The notes beneath the pieces were generated by a model. It ran no database searches, was not told the origin of the DNA, and saw nothing but the letters and a program-made list of their open reading frames with translations. 64,000 nucleotides of DNA, taken from Cryomorphaceae bacterium 1068. Its GTDB lineage: Bacteria > Bacteroidota > Bacteroidia > Flavobacteriales_D > Cryomorphaceae. The stretch lies in assembly GCA_027214385.1 (NCBI GenBank), contig JAPVXR010000008.1:1-64000 (forward strand), given 5' to 3'. How positions within the stretch are numbered: position 1 is the stretch's first letter; each line of letters starts with the position of its first letter. The position numbers and the translations under genes were made by a program. Positions 33,238 to 42,147 of the stretch are shown in pieces.

Positions 33238-36195
33238 ATGGTGATGGGCGATCCTAAAAAAATACTCTTTCTTTTAATTACCTCTTTGTTTTTCATTGAG
33301 TCTTTTTCTCAATGTGATGAATCTTCTCAGATTGTAACGTATACTTCTGATGGAAATAACACTTTAAGTTCTTCCATTCGTGAAGATGACGGTTTTTCAG
33401 TTTGTGGTAGCATCAGTGAAAGTGGTGAAACCGACTATGTGCTCTATCAATTCCAAGATGAACTTAGCCCGATTAATGCAATTAGAATCAGCAGTGATTT
33501 TAATGATACAGGCGGACCGATAGTTCACACAAAACTGACCAATGGCAACTACGTTCTGGCAGGATATAGTCTCATAGGTAGTCAAAGGCATCTCAAAATA
33601 GTCTGTTTTGATCAGAACAACGTTTTGTGGCAAAAAAGACTGGCCGGCAGTCCTGAATCTCCTCGGGCGATTCACGCCCTGGACAATGGTGGAGCATTGT
33701 TGGTGGGTACTTCCCACACACAATCCAACGGATCTTCTGATGCGTTCGCGATAGAATTTGATCAAAACGGAAATGTCATTTGGAAGAAAGGATTCGGTAG
33801 TACTGATAATGAGCACTTTTACGGTGCACTAACTTCTTTTGATGATTTGCATCTGGTGGTGGGGAATAACGCGACTTTTTCAGGAACCCATCGACCTATT
33901 GTAGCTACCATTGATAACACAGGTAGTCTCGTTGATTACAATTTATATACAGGGGCAGGTTTGTCACTTTTCAGTACGGTCGTGCGCTACGATGGACACT
34001 ATTATACGGGAGGATATGTTCAATCCGGTAATAGAGCCGGAATTATTGTCAAGCTTGATCAAAGTTTTGAAGTTATTTGGTCTCGAAGAGTAGAAATTGG
34101 AGGCTTTAACAATAACTATGTTTCAGGCATTGGTGTTGATGAGAACGGTTCCCTTTTTGTTTCAGCGCTCAATGAAGGAGCAAATTCAAAACTTCATTAC
34201 CTAAGAGTCGATCCGAGTACGGGAGACTTAATTTCTGCTGTGACCGGCACTAATGATATTCCTTCAAATGAAGTCAGTGTTATTGGGGGGTATCAAATCT
34301 CAAATCCTGATGAAGGCATGTTGTCTGTTTCAAATGTTTCCAGCTCGGGAGATTTCATTATTGCGAGAACTAATGAATGCCTGACGAACAGCGATTGTCT
34401 TGAGAATGCAGAGGTGTCTTTATTGAATTATAACCTGACGAGAATAGATTATTCACCTGGCGAACGAATATTACAGGAGGTATTTGATATTGTTGAGTTT
34501 GAAGTTTCTACTGCTGACTTGCCCATCGCTTCGGCGTGCGATTTCGTTTGTGCGGGTGATTTATCTGTTCCCGACGTTTCCGGCTGTGTGAATGAACCGA
34601 TTGAAATGACATTCAACTTGGAAAATGATGAATCAGAAATTCAATCCTACTTCTGGGAGTTTGACGATGGATCTTCATCCAATGCTGGGGATCTTACTTT
34701 GACCTACCCGAATGAAATCACCCAAGACTACACATTGACTATCACTACCGCAAATGGTTGTGTATACTCAGCAAGTGCGGTTTTTACGGTAAGTGCTGCC
34801 CCTGAACTTCCCGATATTGAAACGCAAGTCACTCTTTGTGAAGGCGAACAATTCATTCTTGATGCATCGGATTATCCTGAATGGATGATAACAGACTCCG
34901 ATGGCGATGAGGTTGACGTCTTTACGGGTGAAGAAACGGGAACTTATATCTTCAACTTTTCTTCAGCATGTTCTACTGAACAGATTGATATTTCTATTGA
35001 TCAAGTTGTAATTTCTGACTTCATCGATTTTGAAGATCAGAGCATTTGCACAGGCAGCGGTATTGTTATAGATATTCCAAATTGGGGGTCGGTTTCAGCA
35101 GAATCAGATATACAGATCACTTTAGAAGCTAACGCGCCTGTGACATATGAGGGAGATCCACTAGAATTCAACTTTACGGAAGTAGGAACTTACGTACTGC
35201 AGATAGTCGGCTCGATACTAAATTGCCCTATCGATGAAATTGTGGAAATTGAAGTCGTCTCGCCACCCGAATCATTCGTTCAGAATAACTTCAATATTTG
35301 TGAAGGCGATGTAATCGACCTCGACTTTTCTGATCTTCCCTTTACCGTCTTAGATTCAGATGGCGATGTGATTACGTCTTTTCAAGTATCTTCCGGTGGC
35401 ACCTATATATTTACCGGTCAAAACGCGTGTTCCGGTTTTGAAGAGATTGTGATAGTAAACGAAACGGTTATTGATCCGCCTTCTTTTGGAAATTTTGAAG
35501 TTCTCTGTCAAGGACAAGACACGATAGCCATCGGCTTTACTTCTAGTGATTATGATTACTTGTGGGAATCCGGCTCCCAAGAGCCAAGTATTCTTGTGAT
35601 TGAACCGGGACAATATGAAGTTTTGATTACTGACACCACGGGTATATGCAGTGCATCTTTTGTTTTTCAGGTCAATGGTTTTCCATTTTCACCTTCTGAG
35701 ATATTCGAATTTCCCGCTGTGGATATCTGTCTGGAAGGGCAAACAACCGTCAACTTCCCGCCTCAATTCGGTCCTTACACTTTCTCTGACACCCTTGTAG
35801 GTTTGACATACACGGCTACCGAGACAGAGACTCTATCATTCACTTATTCTGATGGATGCTTTATCTATCAGGATAGTCTATTCATTTCAGTTGCTTCCTG
35901 CTTGTGTCCTGCATGGGTGCCTAATGTTTTCACTCCCGATGAAGATGGATTGAACGACTTTTTTAAGCCTGTTGTAGATTGTGAGGTATACGATTACCGA
36001 ATGCTCATTTTTAATCGCTGGGGAAGTGAGATCTTTCAATCTAACAACATAGATGTGCCATGGAGAGGGGAGTCACCAAATTCTGATTTCTATGCCAACA
36101 CAGGTGTCTATGTTTACATGATCGTATTTAATCAAAAACTTGATGGACTGCAGGTACCTCAAGAATTGACGGGCACCATTACCTTATTGAGATAA
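33238..36195 (+). CDS. Large secreted T9SS type B protein with PKD domain
   Basis: ATG 33238 gives 985 residues and a signal peptide ending ESFSQ; earlier in-frame codons add no signal. Residues about 40-380 carry propeller-like repeats (TNGNYVLAGYSL, DNGGALLVGTSHTQ, YDGHYYTGGYVQSG). A PKD domain lies near 440-520 (SYFWEFDDGSS, DYTLTITTANGC). Several Cys-containing repeats of the type LCEGEQFILDASD, ICEGDVIDLDFSD and LCQGQDTIAIGF follow. The end from about 890 is the gliding-type C-terminal domain (WVPNVFTPDEDGLNDFF, MLIFNRWG, GVYVYMIVF). This is a surface adhesin-like T9SS cargo of the CHU_C group. Its binding target is unknown. Its stop is two bases from the convergent FG-GAP protein's. Confidence 0.87.
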   Translation: MVMGDPKKILFLLITSLFFIESFSQCDESSQIVTYTSDGNNTLSSSIREDDGFSVCGSISESGETDYVLYQFQDELSPINAIRISSDFNDTGGPIVHTKLTNGNYVLAGYSLIGSQRHLKIVCFDQNNVLWQKRLAGSPESPRAIHALDNGGALLVGTSHTQSNGSSDAFAIEFDQNGNVIWKKGFGSTDNEHFYGALTSFDDLHLVVGNNATFSGTHRPIVATIDNTGSLVDYNLYTGAGLSLFSTVVRYDGHYYTGGYVQSGNRAGIIVKLDQSFEVIWSRRVEIGGFNNNYVSGIGVDENGSLFVSALNEGANSKLHYLRVDPSTGDLISAVTGTNDIPSNEVSVIGGYQISNPDEGMLSVSNVSSSGDFIIARTNECLTNSDCLENAEVSLLNYNLTRIDYSPGERILQEVFDIVEFEVSTADLPIASACDFVCAGDLSVPDVSGCVNEPIEMTFNLENDESEIQSYFWEFDDGSSSNAGDLTLTYPNEITQDYTLTITTANGCVYSASAVFTVSAAPELPDIETQVTLCEGEQFILDASDYPEWMITDSDGDEVDVFTGEETGTYIFNFSSACSTEQIDISIDQVVISDFIDFEDQSICTGSGIVIDIPNWGSVSAESDIQITLEANAPVTYEGDPLEFNFTEVGTYVLQIVGSILNCPIDEIVEIEVVSPPESFVQNNFNICEGDVIDLDFSDLPFTVLDSDGDVITSFQVSSGGTYIFTGQNACSGFEEIVIVNETVIDPPSFGNFEVLCQGQDTIAIGFTSSDYDYLWESGSQEPSILVIEPGQYEVLITDTTGICSASFVFQVNGFPFSPSEIFEFPAVDICLEGQTTVNFPPQFGPYTFSDTLVGLTYTATETETLSFTYSDGCFIYQDSLFISVASCLCPAWVPNVFTPDEDGLNDFFKPVVDCEVYDYRMLIFNRWGSEIFQSNNIDVPWRGESPNSDFYANTGVYVYMIVFNQKLDGLQVPQELTGTITLLR

Positions 36196-36197
36196 GT

Positions 36198-37874
36198 CTA
36201 TCTGGCCACTTGAAATTTCTTCACGACTTTTTGTCCTTTCTGGTTTATCTCCAGAAGGTAGAGGCCTTCGTTGAAAGCGGAAACATCAAGCCAATTCTGA
36301 TTCTCATAAATCCCTGCTTTGACGATTTTCCCCGTAATGTCTGTCACTCGATACTCGGTTCCAATGGGTATCCCGGTTAAATTCAGCTGAGATGCAGCGG
36401 GATTTGGGTAGAGCTTTATCTTTTCTCTCTCAAAATCAATCGAGCTTAAAAGACTTGTCACCTGTACGTTCTCACAAAAATTATCACCTCCACACTCATT
36501 GTTAATAGCCAGGCATACCATAAAGGTTCCCGTGTTTTGATAGGTATGTACAGGATTTTGCGCTTCGCTGAAACCCCCGTCGTCAAAGTTCCAGATGTAG
36601 CTGTAGCCTTCTCCTCCTTCCGCAAAAAATGACACTTGTGCTCCATTTACTTCGAAATCGAAATCACCACTTGGGGCCGGACATCTTTCGATGAAAATAG
36701 TGTAGAAAGCACCGCGATTGGTTCCGCCGTCGTCATCGCCCTCGGCGCTTACAACTATGTCAATTGTTCCGTCTCCATTCAGATCTCCTACGGTAGCTAT
36801 TCGAGCTGCCAAACGATCTTCAGTAGCCAGATCAAAAGTGAAGTTTCCTTCAAATCGATTGATTTTTCTTTCGTTGATCACCCATCCATCCGGGTGCATA
36901 AAAAGAATCCAAACCGAGCCGATGTTTGTTCCTCCGTCATCGTCGCCGGGAGCACCTACCGCCAAGTCAATCGTTCCGTTTTCATCCAAATCACCAATGG
37001 CTCTCACGCTTGAGCCGAATTCATCGTCCACATTGAGGAATCCACCGAAATCACCTTCAAGACGAGAAATCTTCTGAACTTCTGCTACCGTCTCATTTGC
37101 ACTTCCGTAAAGAAGATATACCGCACCAAAATTTGTGTCTTGGTCATCGTCTCCCGGAGCTCCGCATATGATATCCATATTTCCGTCTTGGTTCACGTCA
37201 GTAATGCTCAATCCACTTCCGAATTGATCTCCTGCCTCGAGGCGTTCGCTCAATAACGGGTGGTCAATATTTATGGTCTCTAGTAGTGCCAATCCTTCTG
37301 AAATGTCCACTCCAAATCGATAAATATTTCCCGCAATGTGTTCAGATGTGGCAAAGAGAATACCATCTTCAAAAGCAAGGTATTCGCCCAATCGTACCGA
37401 TAGGGCTTCTATTTCCGTTGGAAGGAAAAGCTCCTCCAATTGATACGTCCCTGCCTGACTCACAAGTGCGAATAGCTTTCCGCCGTCAATGCCAGGCGCA
37501 CCTACAATGAGCTCGTTTAAATTGTCTGAATTAATGTCTCCGATATCCACCACGGCAGCGCCAAATTCAGCATCATTGAGCCCATCGAAATAGCTAAAAT
37601 CTTCAGCGCTAACGAGTAGTTCAGACGACACTGATCCGTCATCGTTCAATTCGATAGTTAAGAATTCACCGTTTTGATTAAAAGGGGCTGCCGCAAATAT
37701 TCGGTTCTCATCCTGAGATTCCATCACAAAACCGAACCCTCCGTCATTAGATAGGGTGGATTGAAGATTTCCCGCCTCAGCGGAAACCTTTTGGAAATCG
37801 GCAACTGTACCTGTTTGTCCGAATAAAATTTGGGCAGAAAAAAAAGCCCCTGTGAAAAGTAGAGCGTGTTTCAT
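36198..37874 (-). CDS. Secreted FG-GAP repeat protein with PKD and T9SS type A domains
   Basis: The 558-residue product opens with a signal peptide (cleaved near ILFGQ). FG-GAP repeats follow, each with a calcium-loop pattern: GDINSDNLNELIVGAPG, TDVNQDGNMDIICGAPGDDD, GDLDENGTIDLAVGAPGDDDGG and GDLNGDGTIDIVVSAEGDDDGG, spanning about 105-385. They fold like an integrin alpha propeller. Next comes a PKD domain (YIWNFDDGGFSEAQNPVHTYQNTG, about 425-475), then a type A sorting domain from about 490 (IKLYPNPAASQLNL to VVKKFQVAR). It is a surface or released binding protein; ligand unknown. The repeats make the DNA between 36700 and 37230 internally repetitive. Confidence 0.88.
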   Translation of the reverse strand: MKHALLFTGAFFSAQILFGQTGTVADFQKVSAEAGNLQSTLSNDGGFGFVMESQDENRIFAAAPFNQNGEFLTIELNDDGSVSSELLVSAEDFSYFDGLNDAEFGAAVVDIGDINSDNLNELIVGAPGIDGGKLFALVSQAGTYQLEELFLPTEIEALSVRLGEYLAFEDGILFATSEHIAGNIYRFGVDISEGLALLETINIDHPLLSERLEAGDQFGSGLSITDVNQDGNMDIICGAPGDDDQDTNFGAVYLLYGSANETVAEVQKISRLEGDFGGFLNVDDEFGSSVRAIGDLDENGTIDLAVGAPGDDDGGTNIGSVWILFMHPDGWVINERKINRFEGNFTFDLATEDRLAARIATVGDLNGDGTIDIVVSAEGDDDGGTNRGAFYTIFIERCPAPSGDFDFEVNGAQVSFFAEGGEGYSYIWNFDDGGFSEAQNPVHTYQNTGTFMVCLAINNECGGDNFCENVQVTSLLSSIDFEREKIKLYPNPAASQLNLTGIPIGTEYRVTDITGKIVKAGIYENQNWLDVSAFNEGLYLLEINQKGQKVVKKFQVAR

Positions 37875-37943
37875 GTGCTTGCAGGTTTATAAAACGCGTT
37901 CAAGGGGGCTGGGTGCTTTTACGCTGTGGCTAGTAGAAAGTTT

Positions 37944-38417
37944 CTACGAATTGTGATAAGGTTCGTTATTCAGAATGGTAAAAGCCCGGTAGATTTGCTC
38001 AGCCGTGAATAATCGGATCATTTGGTGCGAAAAGGTCATTTTTGAGAAGGCTAATTGCGAAGGAAATTGATCGTAGACCGATTGGTCAAAACCAAATGCA
38101 CCACCTATGACGAAAACCAACCTCTTCGGGCCTGCATTCATTTTTTTCTGCAGGTATTCTGCAAATCCTTCACTTGTATATTGTTTTCCCTTCTCATCGA
38201 GAAGAATCACCATATCAGAGCTGTCCAGTTTCCATAGAAGTGCCTTGGCTTCCTGCCTTTTCCTTTCTTCGGCACCTAGCTTTTTCCATTTCTTTTCTTC
38301 GGGGATAAGTACTTCTTCAAAGGGCACATAGCGCTTGATTCTGGCAGTGAAGGTCTTGAAGCCTGTCTCCAAATAACCTTTATCTGTTTGGCCAATGATG
38401 GCAAGGGCAATTTTCAT
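37944..38417 (-). CDS. rlmH: 23S rRNA pseudouridine1915 N3-methyltransferase
   Basis: This is a SPOUT methyltransferase of 157 residues, standard for RlmH. Visible motifs are MKIALAIIGQTDKGYLETG at the start, MVILLDEKGKQYTSEGFAEYL, the SAM-binding knot RLVFVIGGAFGFDQSVY and the end SHQMIRLFTAEQIYRAFTILNNEPYHNS. It methylates m3-pseudouridine 1915 in helix 69 of 23S rRNA. A TACTTTTG box is four bases before the ATG. It is divergent from the DUF4783 gene. Confidence 0.97.
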   Translation of the reverse strand: MKIALAIIGQTDKGYLETGFKTFTARIKRYVPFEEVLIPEEKKWKKLGAEERKRQEAKALLWKLDSSDMVILLDEKGKQYTSEGFAEYLQKKMNAGPKRLVFVIGGAFGFDQSVYDQFPSQLAFSKMTFSHQMIRLFTAEQIYRAFTILNNEPYHNS

Positions 38418-38421
38418 GGAA

Positions 38422-38429
38422 CAAAAGTA
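38422..38429 (-). promoter_or_regulatory. -7 promoter box of rlmH
   Basis: TACTTTTG on the minus strand is an exact TAnnTTTG match, four bases (TTCC) before the rlmH ATG, implying a nearly leaderless transcript. Confidence 0.5.
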
Positions 38430-38456
38430 AGGTGAATGAATGATAGGTTGAATTCT

Positions 38457-38464
38457 TATATTTG
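38457..38464 (+). promoter_or_regulatory. -7 promoter box of the DUF4783 gene
   Basis: TATATTTG matches TAnnTTTG exactly and lies 47 bases before ATG 38512. No good -33 element is seen upstream. Confidence 0.45.
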
Positions 38465-38511
38465 ACTCAAGCGGCCCGCTTTTTGCACAGTGCGTGTCGA
38501 TTTATTCTACC

Positions 38512-38901
38512 ATGAAAAAGCTGTTTTTATTTCTTTTGATCGTAATGTCTTTGGCCACTGCCGTAGGACAAGAAGTCGAAAAAGATGCCATATCAGAAGC
38601 CATCAAGGCAGGTGATCCACAAAAAATTGCCTTGTATTTTATGCCTTCTGTAGATCTTACGGTTGAATCGGCTGAAGGGGTATACAGTAAAGATCAGGCG
38701 GAAATGATCATTCGGAGGTTTTTTGAAGATCATATACCCAAGGGTTTCGCTCTGAAGCATCAAGGCAAGTCAAAGCTTGATGATTACTACTATATAGGAA
38801 CCTTGACGACAGAGAAAGGGGAATATAGACTTACCTTCTTTTTAAAGAAGAGTGAAGAAAAATTTCGCATTAAGCAGATGCGAATTGAGAATACACCTTA
38901 A
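38512..38901 (+). CDS. Secreted DUF4783 protein
   Basis: From ATG 38512 the product has 129 residues with signal peptide MKKLFLFLLIVMSLATAVGQ. The mature 109 residues form a small NTF2/SnoaL-like fold: ISEAIKAGDPQKIALYFMPSVDL, YSKDQAEMIIRRFFEDH, LKHQGKSKLDDYYYIGTL and YRLTFFLKKSEEKFRIKQMRIE. This fits DUF4783, common in Bacteroidota and without a known function. Six earlier codons are in frame but precede the signal peptide. It shares TTAA with the convergent glycosyltransferase. Confidence 0.8.
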   Translation: MKKLFLFLLIVMSLATAVGQEVEKDAISEAIKAGDPQKIALYFMPSVDLTVESAEGVYSKDQAEMIIRRFFEDHIPKGFALKHQGKSKLDDYYYIGTLTTEKGEYRLTFFLKKSEEKFRIKQMRIENTP

Positions 38902-40049
38902 TGCTTTTTTTGCAAGAGGCGATCGTAAGTTTTCAATTGATCGTCAATGAAGTGCTGTCGACTAAACCTGTTCCTTCCTTCAAAGGCATTTTTTGCTAAG
39001 ACACTCAATTCTTCTCGATCTACCAATAGCCTTTCCATTGCTGAGCTCAGGTGTTCGACATCGTGATTGGATAATACCAATCCATCCACATTGTTTCTCA
39101 CAACTTCTTTGCAGCCACGGCTATTGATTGTGATTACGGGGACTCCCATTGAAAGTGACTCCATAAGGTTCACAGGCAATCCTTCACGCTCACTCGGAAA
39201 AACATTTAGATCAGCAATTGCCAGGTAATCTTGAACATTTTCTTTCCAGCCAACCCTTACAATGTCCTTGTCTTCCTTAAGTGCTTTTTCAAAGCGCTGT
39301 TGCTTTGAGGTAGGGTGTATTCGGTCTTTCTCACCAATAAGTAGGAGTTTGATGTTCTGATGCTTCTTTTTCAATTGAAGAAACGACAAAACCACTTTGT
39401 CAAAACCTTTGAAGTGAGTTTGTCTCCCGATGAAGATGAACACAAAATCTTCTTTGCTTACTCCGTTTTCAACGCGAAGCTCCTGCTTGGTCTCTTTGCT
39501 GATTTTTTTGGGATCAAAACGATCTAGGTCGCATCCCATCCCGAAAGAGTTCAAAACACTTACTGTAGCTTTTGGAGCTTTTTCTTTGAGGTATTCTTTG
39601 TCGTCTTGCGTCAGAACAAACACTTCATCTACCCTTTCTGAACTCCACCTCTCGGCTTGAGAAATGGCATATTTTCGCCAACCTTTGATCAAAGGCGATC
39701 CGAGTCCGTGAATAGTACCCGTCGATGCAGGCCAATTGTCCTTTTTTCCCAGCATGGTAGTAAACAAGGCCGCCGAAAAGTGAATATTGATTAAGTCAGG
39801 TTTGATTTCCTGTACCAAGTCATTAACCTGCCTCCCTGCTGAAATGTGTTTGAGTGGGGCCAAAGCTCTCGGGAAATCTATATGGTGTACCTCGCATTCA
39901 ATACCTCTTCGGTAAGCATCGATACGCGCAATATGCTTCCGCGAAGTAGCCAAATGAACTTCATGACCACGAATAATAAGTTCATGGGTCAAATCTTCCA
40001 GAAATGTGAAGTAATTGGTAATGGAAGGGATGACAAAGAGGAGTTTCAT
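38898..40049 (-). CDS. Family 4 glycosyltransferase
   Basis: This 383-residue GT-B protein starts KLLFVIPSITNYFTFLEDLTHELIIRGHEVHLATS. DLINIHFSAALFTTML and GTIHGLGSPLI form the N-domain. The C-domain has DFVFIFIGRQTHFKGFDKVVLSFLQLK, VGWKENVQDYLAIADLNVFPSEREGLPVNLMESLSMGVPVI and KEVVRNNVDGLVL. The ExxxxxxxE donor-binding motif (EREGLPVNLME) is intact. It resembles capsular or O-antigen transferases but stands outside the glycan operon at 25764-32979. A TATATTTG box lies 22 bases upstream of the ATG. Confidence 0.88.
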   Translation of the reverse strand: MKLLFVIPSITNYFTFLEDLTHELIIRGHEVHLATSRKHIARIDAYRRGIECEVHHIDFPRALAPLKHISAGRQVNDLVQEIKPDLINIHFSAALFTTMLGKKDNWPASTGTIHGLGSPLIKGWRKYAISQAERWSSERVDEVFVLTQDDKEYLKEKAPKATVSVLNSFGMGCDLDRFDPKKISKETKQELRVENGVSKEDFVFIFIGRQTHFKGFDKVVLSFLQLKKKHQNIKLLLIGEKDRIHPTSKQQRFEKALKEDKDIVRVGWKENVQDYLAIADLNVFPSEREGLPVNLMESLSMGVPVITINSRGCKEVVRNNVDGLVLSNHDVEHLSSAMERLLVDREELSVLAKNAFEGRNRFSRQHFIDDQLKTYDRLLQKKH

Positions 40050-40071
40050 TTGCGCGAGGTCATAGCAGGTA

Positions 40072-40079
40072 CAAATATA
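40072..40079 (-). promoter_or_regulatory. -7 promoter box of the GT4 gene at 40049
   Basis: TATATTTG on the minus strand is an exact match to TAnnTTTG, 22 bases before the ATG. Confidence 0.45.
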
Positions 40080-40122
40080 GAAATCCGTTAATGTCTATAT
40101 CTGATTCGGCTTTGAATGAAAG

Positions 40123-41055
40123 TTAATTCAGTTTTAACTGATCTCCCGGCTTAATTTGGTAGTTTGGAGGCAGTTCAGAGTGCTTCAAAATCTTTTTGAT
40201 TTTAACCCCATACTTCTGTGATATACCGCGCAGCGTTTCCCCCTCCTTTACGGTGTGGGTGTCATAATCTCGATTTTTACCTCTTTTAGGTTGTAGATAA
40301 ATGAGCTGACCCTCTTTGATGGTTTCATTATCCATCAAATCATTGTATTTCTTTATTTGCCATGGGCCCATGTCCATGCGGTTGGCAAATGCCTCGGGAG
40401 AGTAATTTGCATCCGCAACCACATATTTTATCCGATTTGAACTCTGCTGAATTTGTAGGCCGTGTTGAATTTCTATGACGATCTCTTCGCTTGCCCCTTT
40501 CGTGGTATTCGAGGGTTTGGTTTTAGTATTGCGTTTAGCTTCGAGGTTGTCGTACTGTGCTAGGTTATTTTCTTCAATTAATCTGATCAATAAATCGGGA
40601 TACTTTGGGTTGGTGGCATATCCCGCTTTTTTTAAACCCTTCGCCCATGACTTGTAATCAGTCACTTTGTAGTCGAACAAAAAGCTGTAGCGGCTTCTTT
40701 GAAGAAATACGCTGTGATCGTCGAAGCTCTCTTGAGCGCTCCGGTATTTTCGGAAGCACTCGTTTCGCTTATCATCATCGTGGTAAACTTTTTTTCCCTG
40801 CCAGTCGTGGCACTTTATTCCGAAGTGATTATTGGCATCTCGAGCTAATTCGCTATTTCCATCTCCGCTCTCCAATATGGCTTGCGCCAAAGTTATACTC
40901 GCGGGAATACCATACTTCTCCATCTGTTCGATTGCCACATCCTTCCATTCCGCGATATATTCAGCACGAGTATTGCGTTTATTGGGATCTCCCTCGGCCA
41001 TTGCCAAAGTAGAAATCAAGAAGGCCAGTAGAAGAGTAACTTGCTTTCTTAACAT
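40123..41055 (-). CDS. Secreted glucosaminidase with LysM repeats
   Basis: The 310 residues begin with a signal peptide (to TLAMAEG). The glucosaminidase/GH73 domain lies at about 30-170, with catalytic Glu in ITLAQAILESGDGNSELA and the typical NNHFGIKCH, YDDHSVFL-like (SFDDHSVFL) and GLKKAGYATNPKYPDLL motifs. A divergent LysM lies at about 205-255 and a clear one at 265-309 (HTVKEGETLRGISQKYGVKI, LKPGDQL-like end). It would cut between GlcNAc and MurNAc in peptidoglycan, acting in the periplasm during growth or separation. A TAACTTTG box is 41 bases upstream. Confidence 0.92.
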   Translation of the reverse strand: MLRKQVTLLLAFLISTLAMAEGDPNKRNTRAEYIAEWKDVAIEQMEKYGIPASITLAQAILESGDGNSELARDANNHFGIKCHDWQGKKVYHDDDKRNECFRKYRSAQESFDDHSVFLQRSRYSFLFDYKVTDYKSWAKGLKKAGYATNPKYPDLLIRLIEENNLAQYDNLEAKRNTKTKPSNTTKGASEEIVIEIQHGLQIQQSSNRIKYVVADANYSPEAFANRMDMGPWQIKKYNDLMDNETIKEGQLIYLQPKRGKNRDYDTHTVKEGETLRGISQKYGVKIKKILKHSELPPNYQIKPGDQLKLN

Positions 41056-41096
41056 GTTATCAACAAGGTTTTTGACGAGTATTTAAACAAGTTTTC

Positions 41097-41104
41097 CAAA
41101 GTTA
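41097..41104 (-). promoter_or_regulatory. -7 promoter box of the glucosaminidase gene
   Basis: TAACTTTG on the minus strand matches TAnnTTTG exactly and lies 41 bases before the ATG at 41055. Confidence 0.42.
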
Positions 41105-41174
41105 TCGGTACTTACAGGGTACAATGGACTCTCTTACTTGCACTTATTCACAGAGAGCTGTTGAATTAACAATT

Positions 41175-42110
41175 CTAGTAAATTTTTATTGCTTCCCGCT
41201 CTTCCATAGCAGGGATTCCCTGCATGCCTCCGCTGTGAATAAGTAACCAATTTTCAGTTTTTAAAAGATCGATTTTTTTTGCAAAATCGAACATTGCGAA
41301 ACCTGTCTTTGCGGTGTAAACCGGATCAAGTTTAACGCCTGTTTCTTCTGCGAAATTGCGCATGAAGTGGATCAATTCGGGCTTAATCTTGGCGTAGCCT
41401 CCGAAATGAGAGTCGGTAATCAAGTGAATTTTAGCGAGGATGTCTTCTTCGGTTTCAAGGTCATTAAAAGTTTTTTTCACGTAATATTTGACCGTTTCAA
41501 TGAGGAAATCACCTCCTTTCAATGCTGAAACGCCGTAAATCTCAGCTCTGGCTTTATTTGCTAAAGCCATGCCGCTTAAGGTAGTTGCAGTGCCGCAAGC
41601 CACAAAAATTCTGTCGTAATCCTTTGTCAATTCCGACATGATTTCGCTGCACCCTTGAACACCGTAATGATTCTGACCTCCTTGAGGAATAAGGTAAAAC
41701 GGACCAAAATGATGCCGAAGGGATTCGATATAATCACGATCTTCAATTTCCCGAAATTCTGATCGACTCACTCTGTGAATCTCCATTCCGTTCTCTCGTG
41801 CTTTCCTTAAGGTGGGATTATTTAAGTCGACTTCTTCACCTCTGATAATTCCAATAGAACGGAGTCCGTGCAATTGAGCGGCGGCGGCAGTAGCTGCAAT
41901 GTGATTGGAATGTGCTCCGCCAAAAGTTAAGATCGTTTTCCTGTCGCTTTGCAAGGCATTATCAATATTCCATTTCAGTTTGCGCCATTTATTTCCTGAT
42001 ACTTCATCGTGTATCAAGTCGTCCCTCTTGATAGTAAGGCGAATGCCCTTTTCATTCAGAAATGCAGAGGGTACATCTTGTTCGGCTGATGGAAGCTGAA
42101 AAGTTTTCAT
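41175..42110 (-). CDS. PLP-dependent ACC deaminase / D-cysteine desulfhydrase family protein
   Basis: This is a fold-type II PLP enzyme of 311 residues. The PLP lysine lies in SGNKWRKLKW, followed by FGGAHSNHIAATAAAAQLHG and the phosphate loop in the VACGTATTLSGMAL region. The C-terminal VYTAKTGFAMFDFA and LLIHSGGMQG complete the family pattern. Members either open 1-aminocyclopropane-1-carboxylate or remove H2S from D-cysteine. The distinction rests on few active-site residues, which I cannot settle here; D-cysteine desulfhydrase is the commoner activity in bacteria. It is divergent from rnhB, with a TACCTTTG box five bases before the ATG. Confidence 0.87.
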   Translation of the reverse strand: MKTFQLPSAEQDVPSAFLNEKGIRLTIKRDDLIHDEVSGNKWRKLKWNIDNALQSDRKTILTFGGAHSNHIAATAAAAQLHGLRSIGIIRGEEVDLNNPTLRKARENGMEIHRVSRSEFREIEDRDYIESLRHHFGPFYLIPQGGQNHYGVQGCSEIMSELTKDYDRIFVACGTATTLSGMALANKARAEIYGVSALKGGDFLIETVKYYVKKTFNDLETEEDILAKIHLITDSHFGGYAKIKPELIHFMRNFAEETGVKLDPVYTAKTGFAMFDFAKKIDLLKTENWLLIHSGGMQGIPAMEEREAIKIY

Positions 42111-42115
42111 TGCGA

Positions 42116-42123
42116 CAAAGGTA
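42116..42123 (-). promoter_or_regulatory. -7 promoter box of the PLP enzyme gene
   Basis: TACCTTTG on the minus strand matches the consensus exactly, five bases (TCGCA) before the ATG at 42110. Confidence 0.5.
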
Positions 42124-42135
42124 GTTTCAATGCTT

Positions 42136-42143
42136 TATCTTCG
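42136..42143 (+). promoter_or_regulatory. -7-like box of rnhB
   Basis: TATCTTCG is a TAnnTTCG variant followed after four bases by GTG 42148. It lies inside the longer open frame from ATG 42130, and the spacing equals that at dnaB and rlmH, which favours the GTG start. Confidence 0.4.
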
Positions 42144-42147
42144 CTTC

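Noticed and set aside
36700-37230. Tandem DNA repeat or CRISPR-like array
   Set aside because: The periodicity comes from FG-GAP coding repeats; units are about 180 bases, diverged and in frame.
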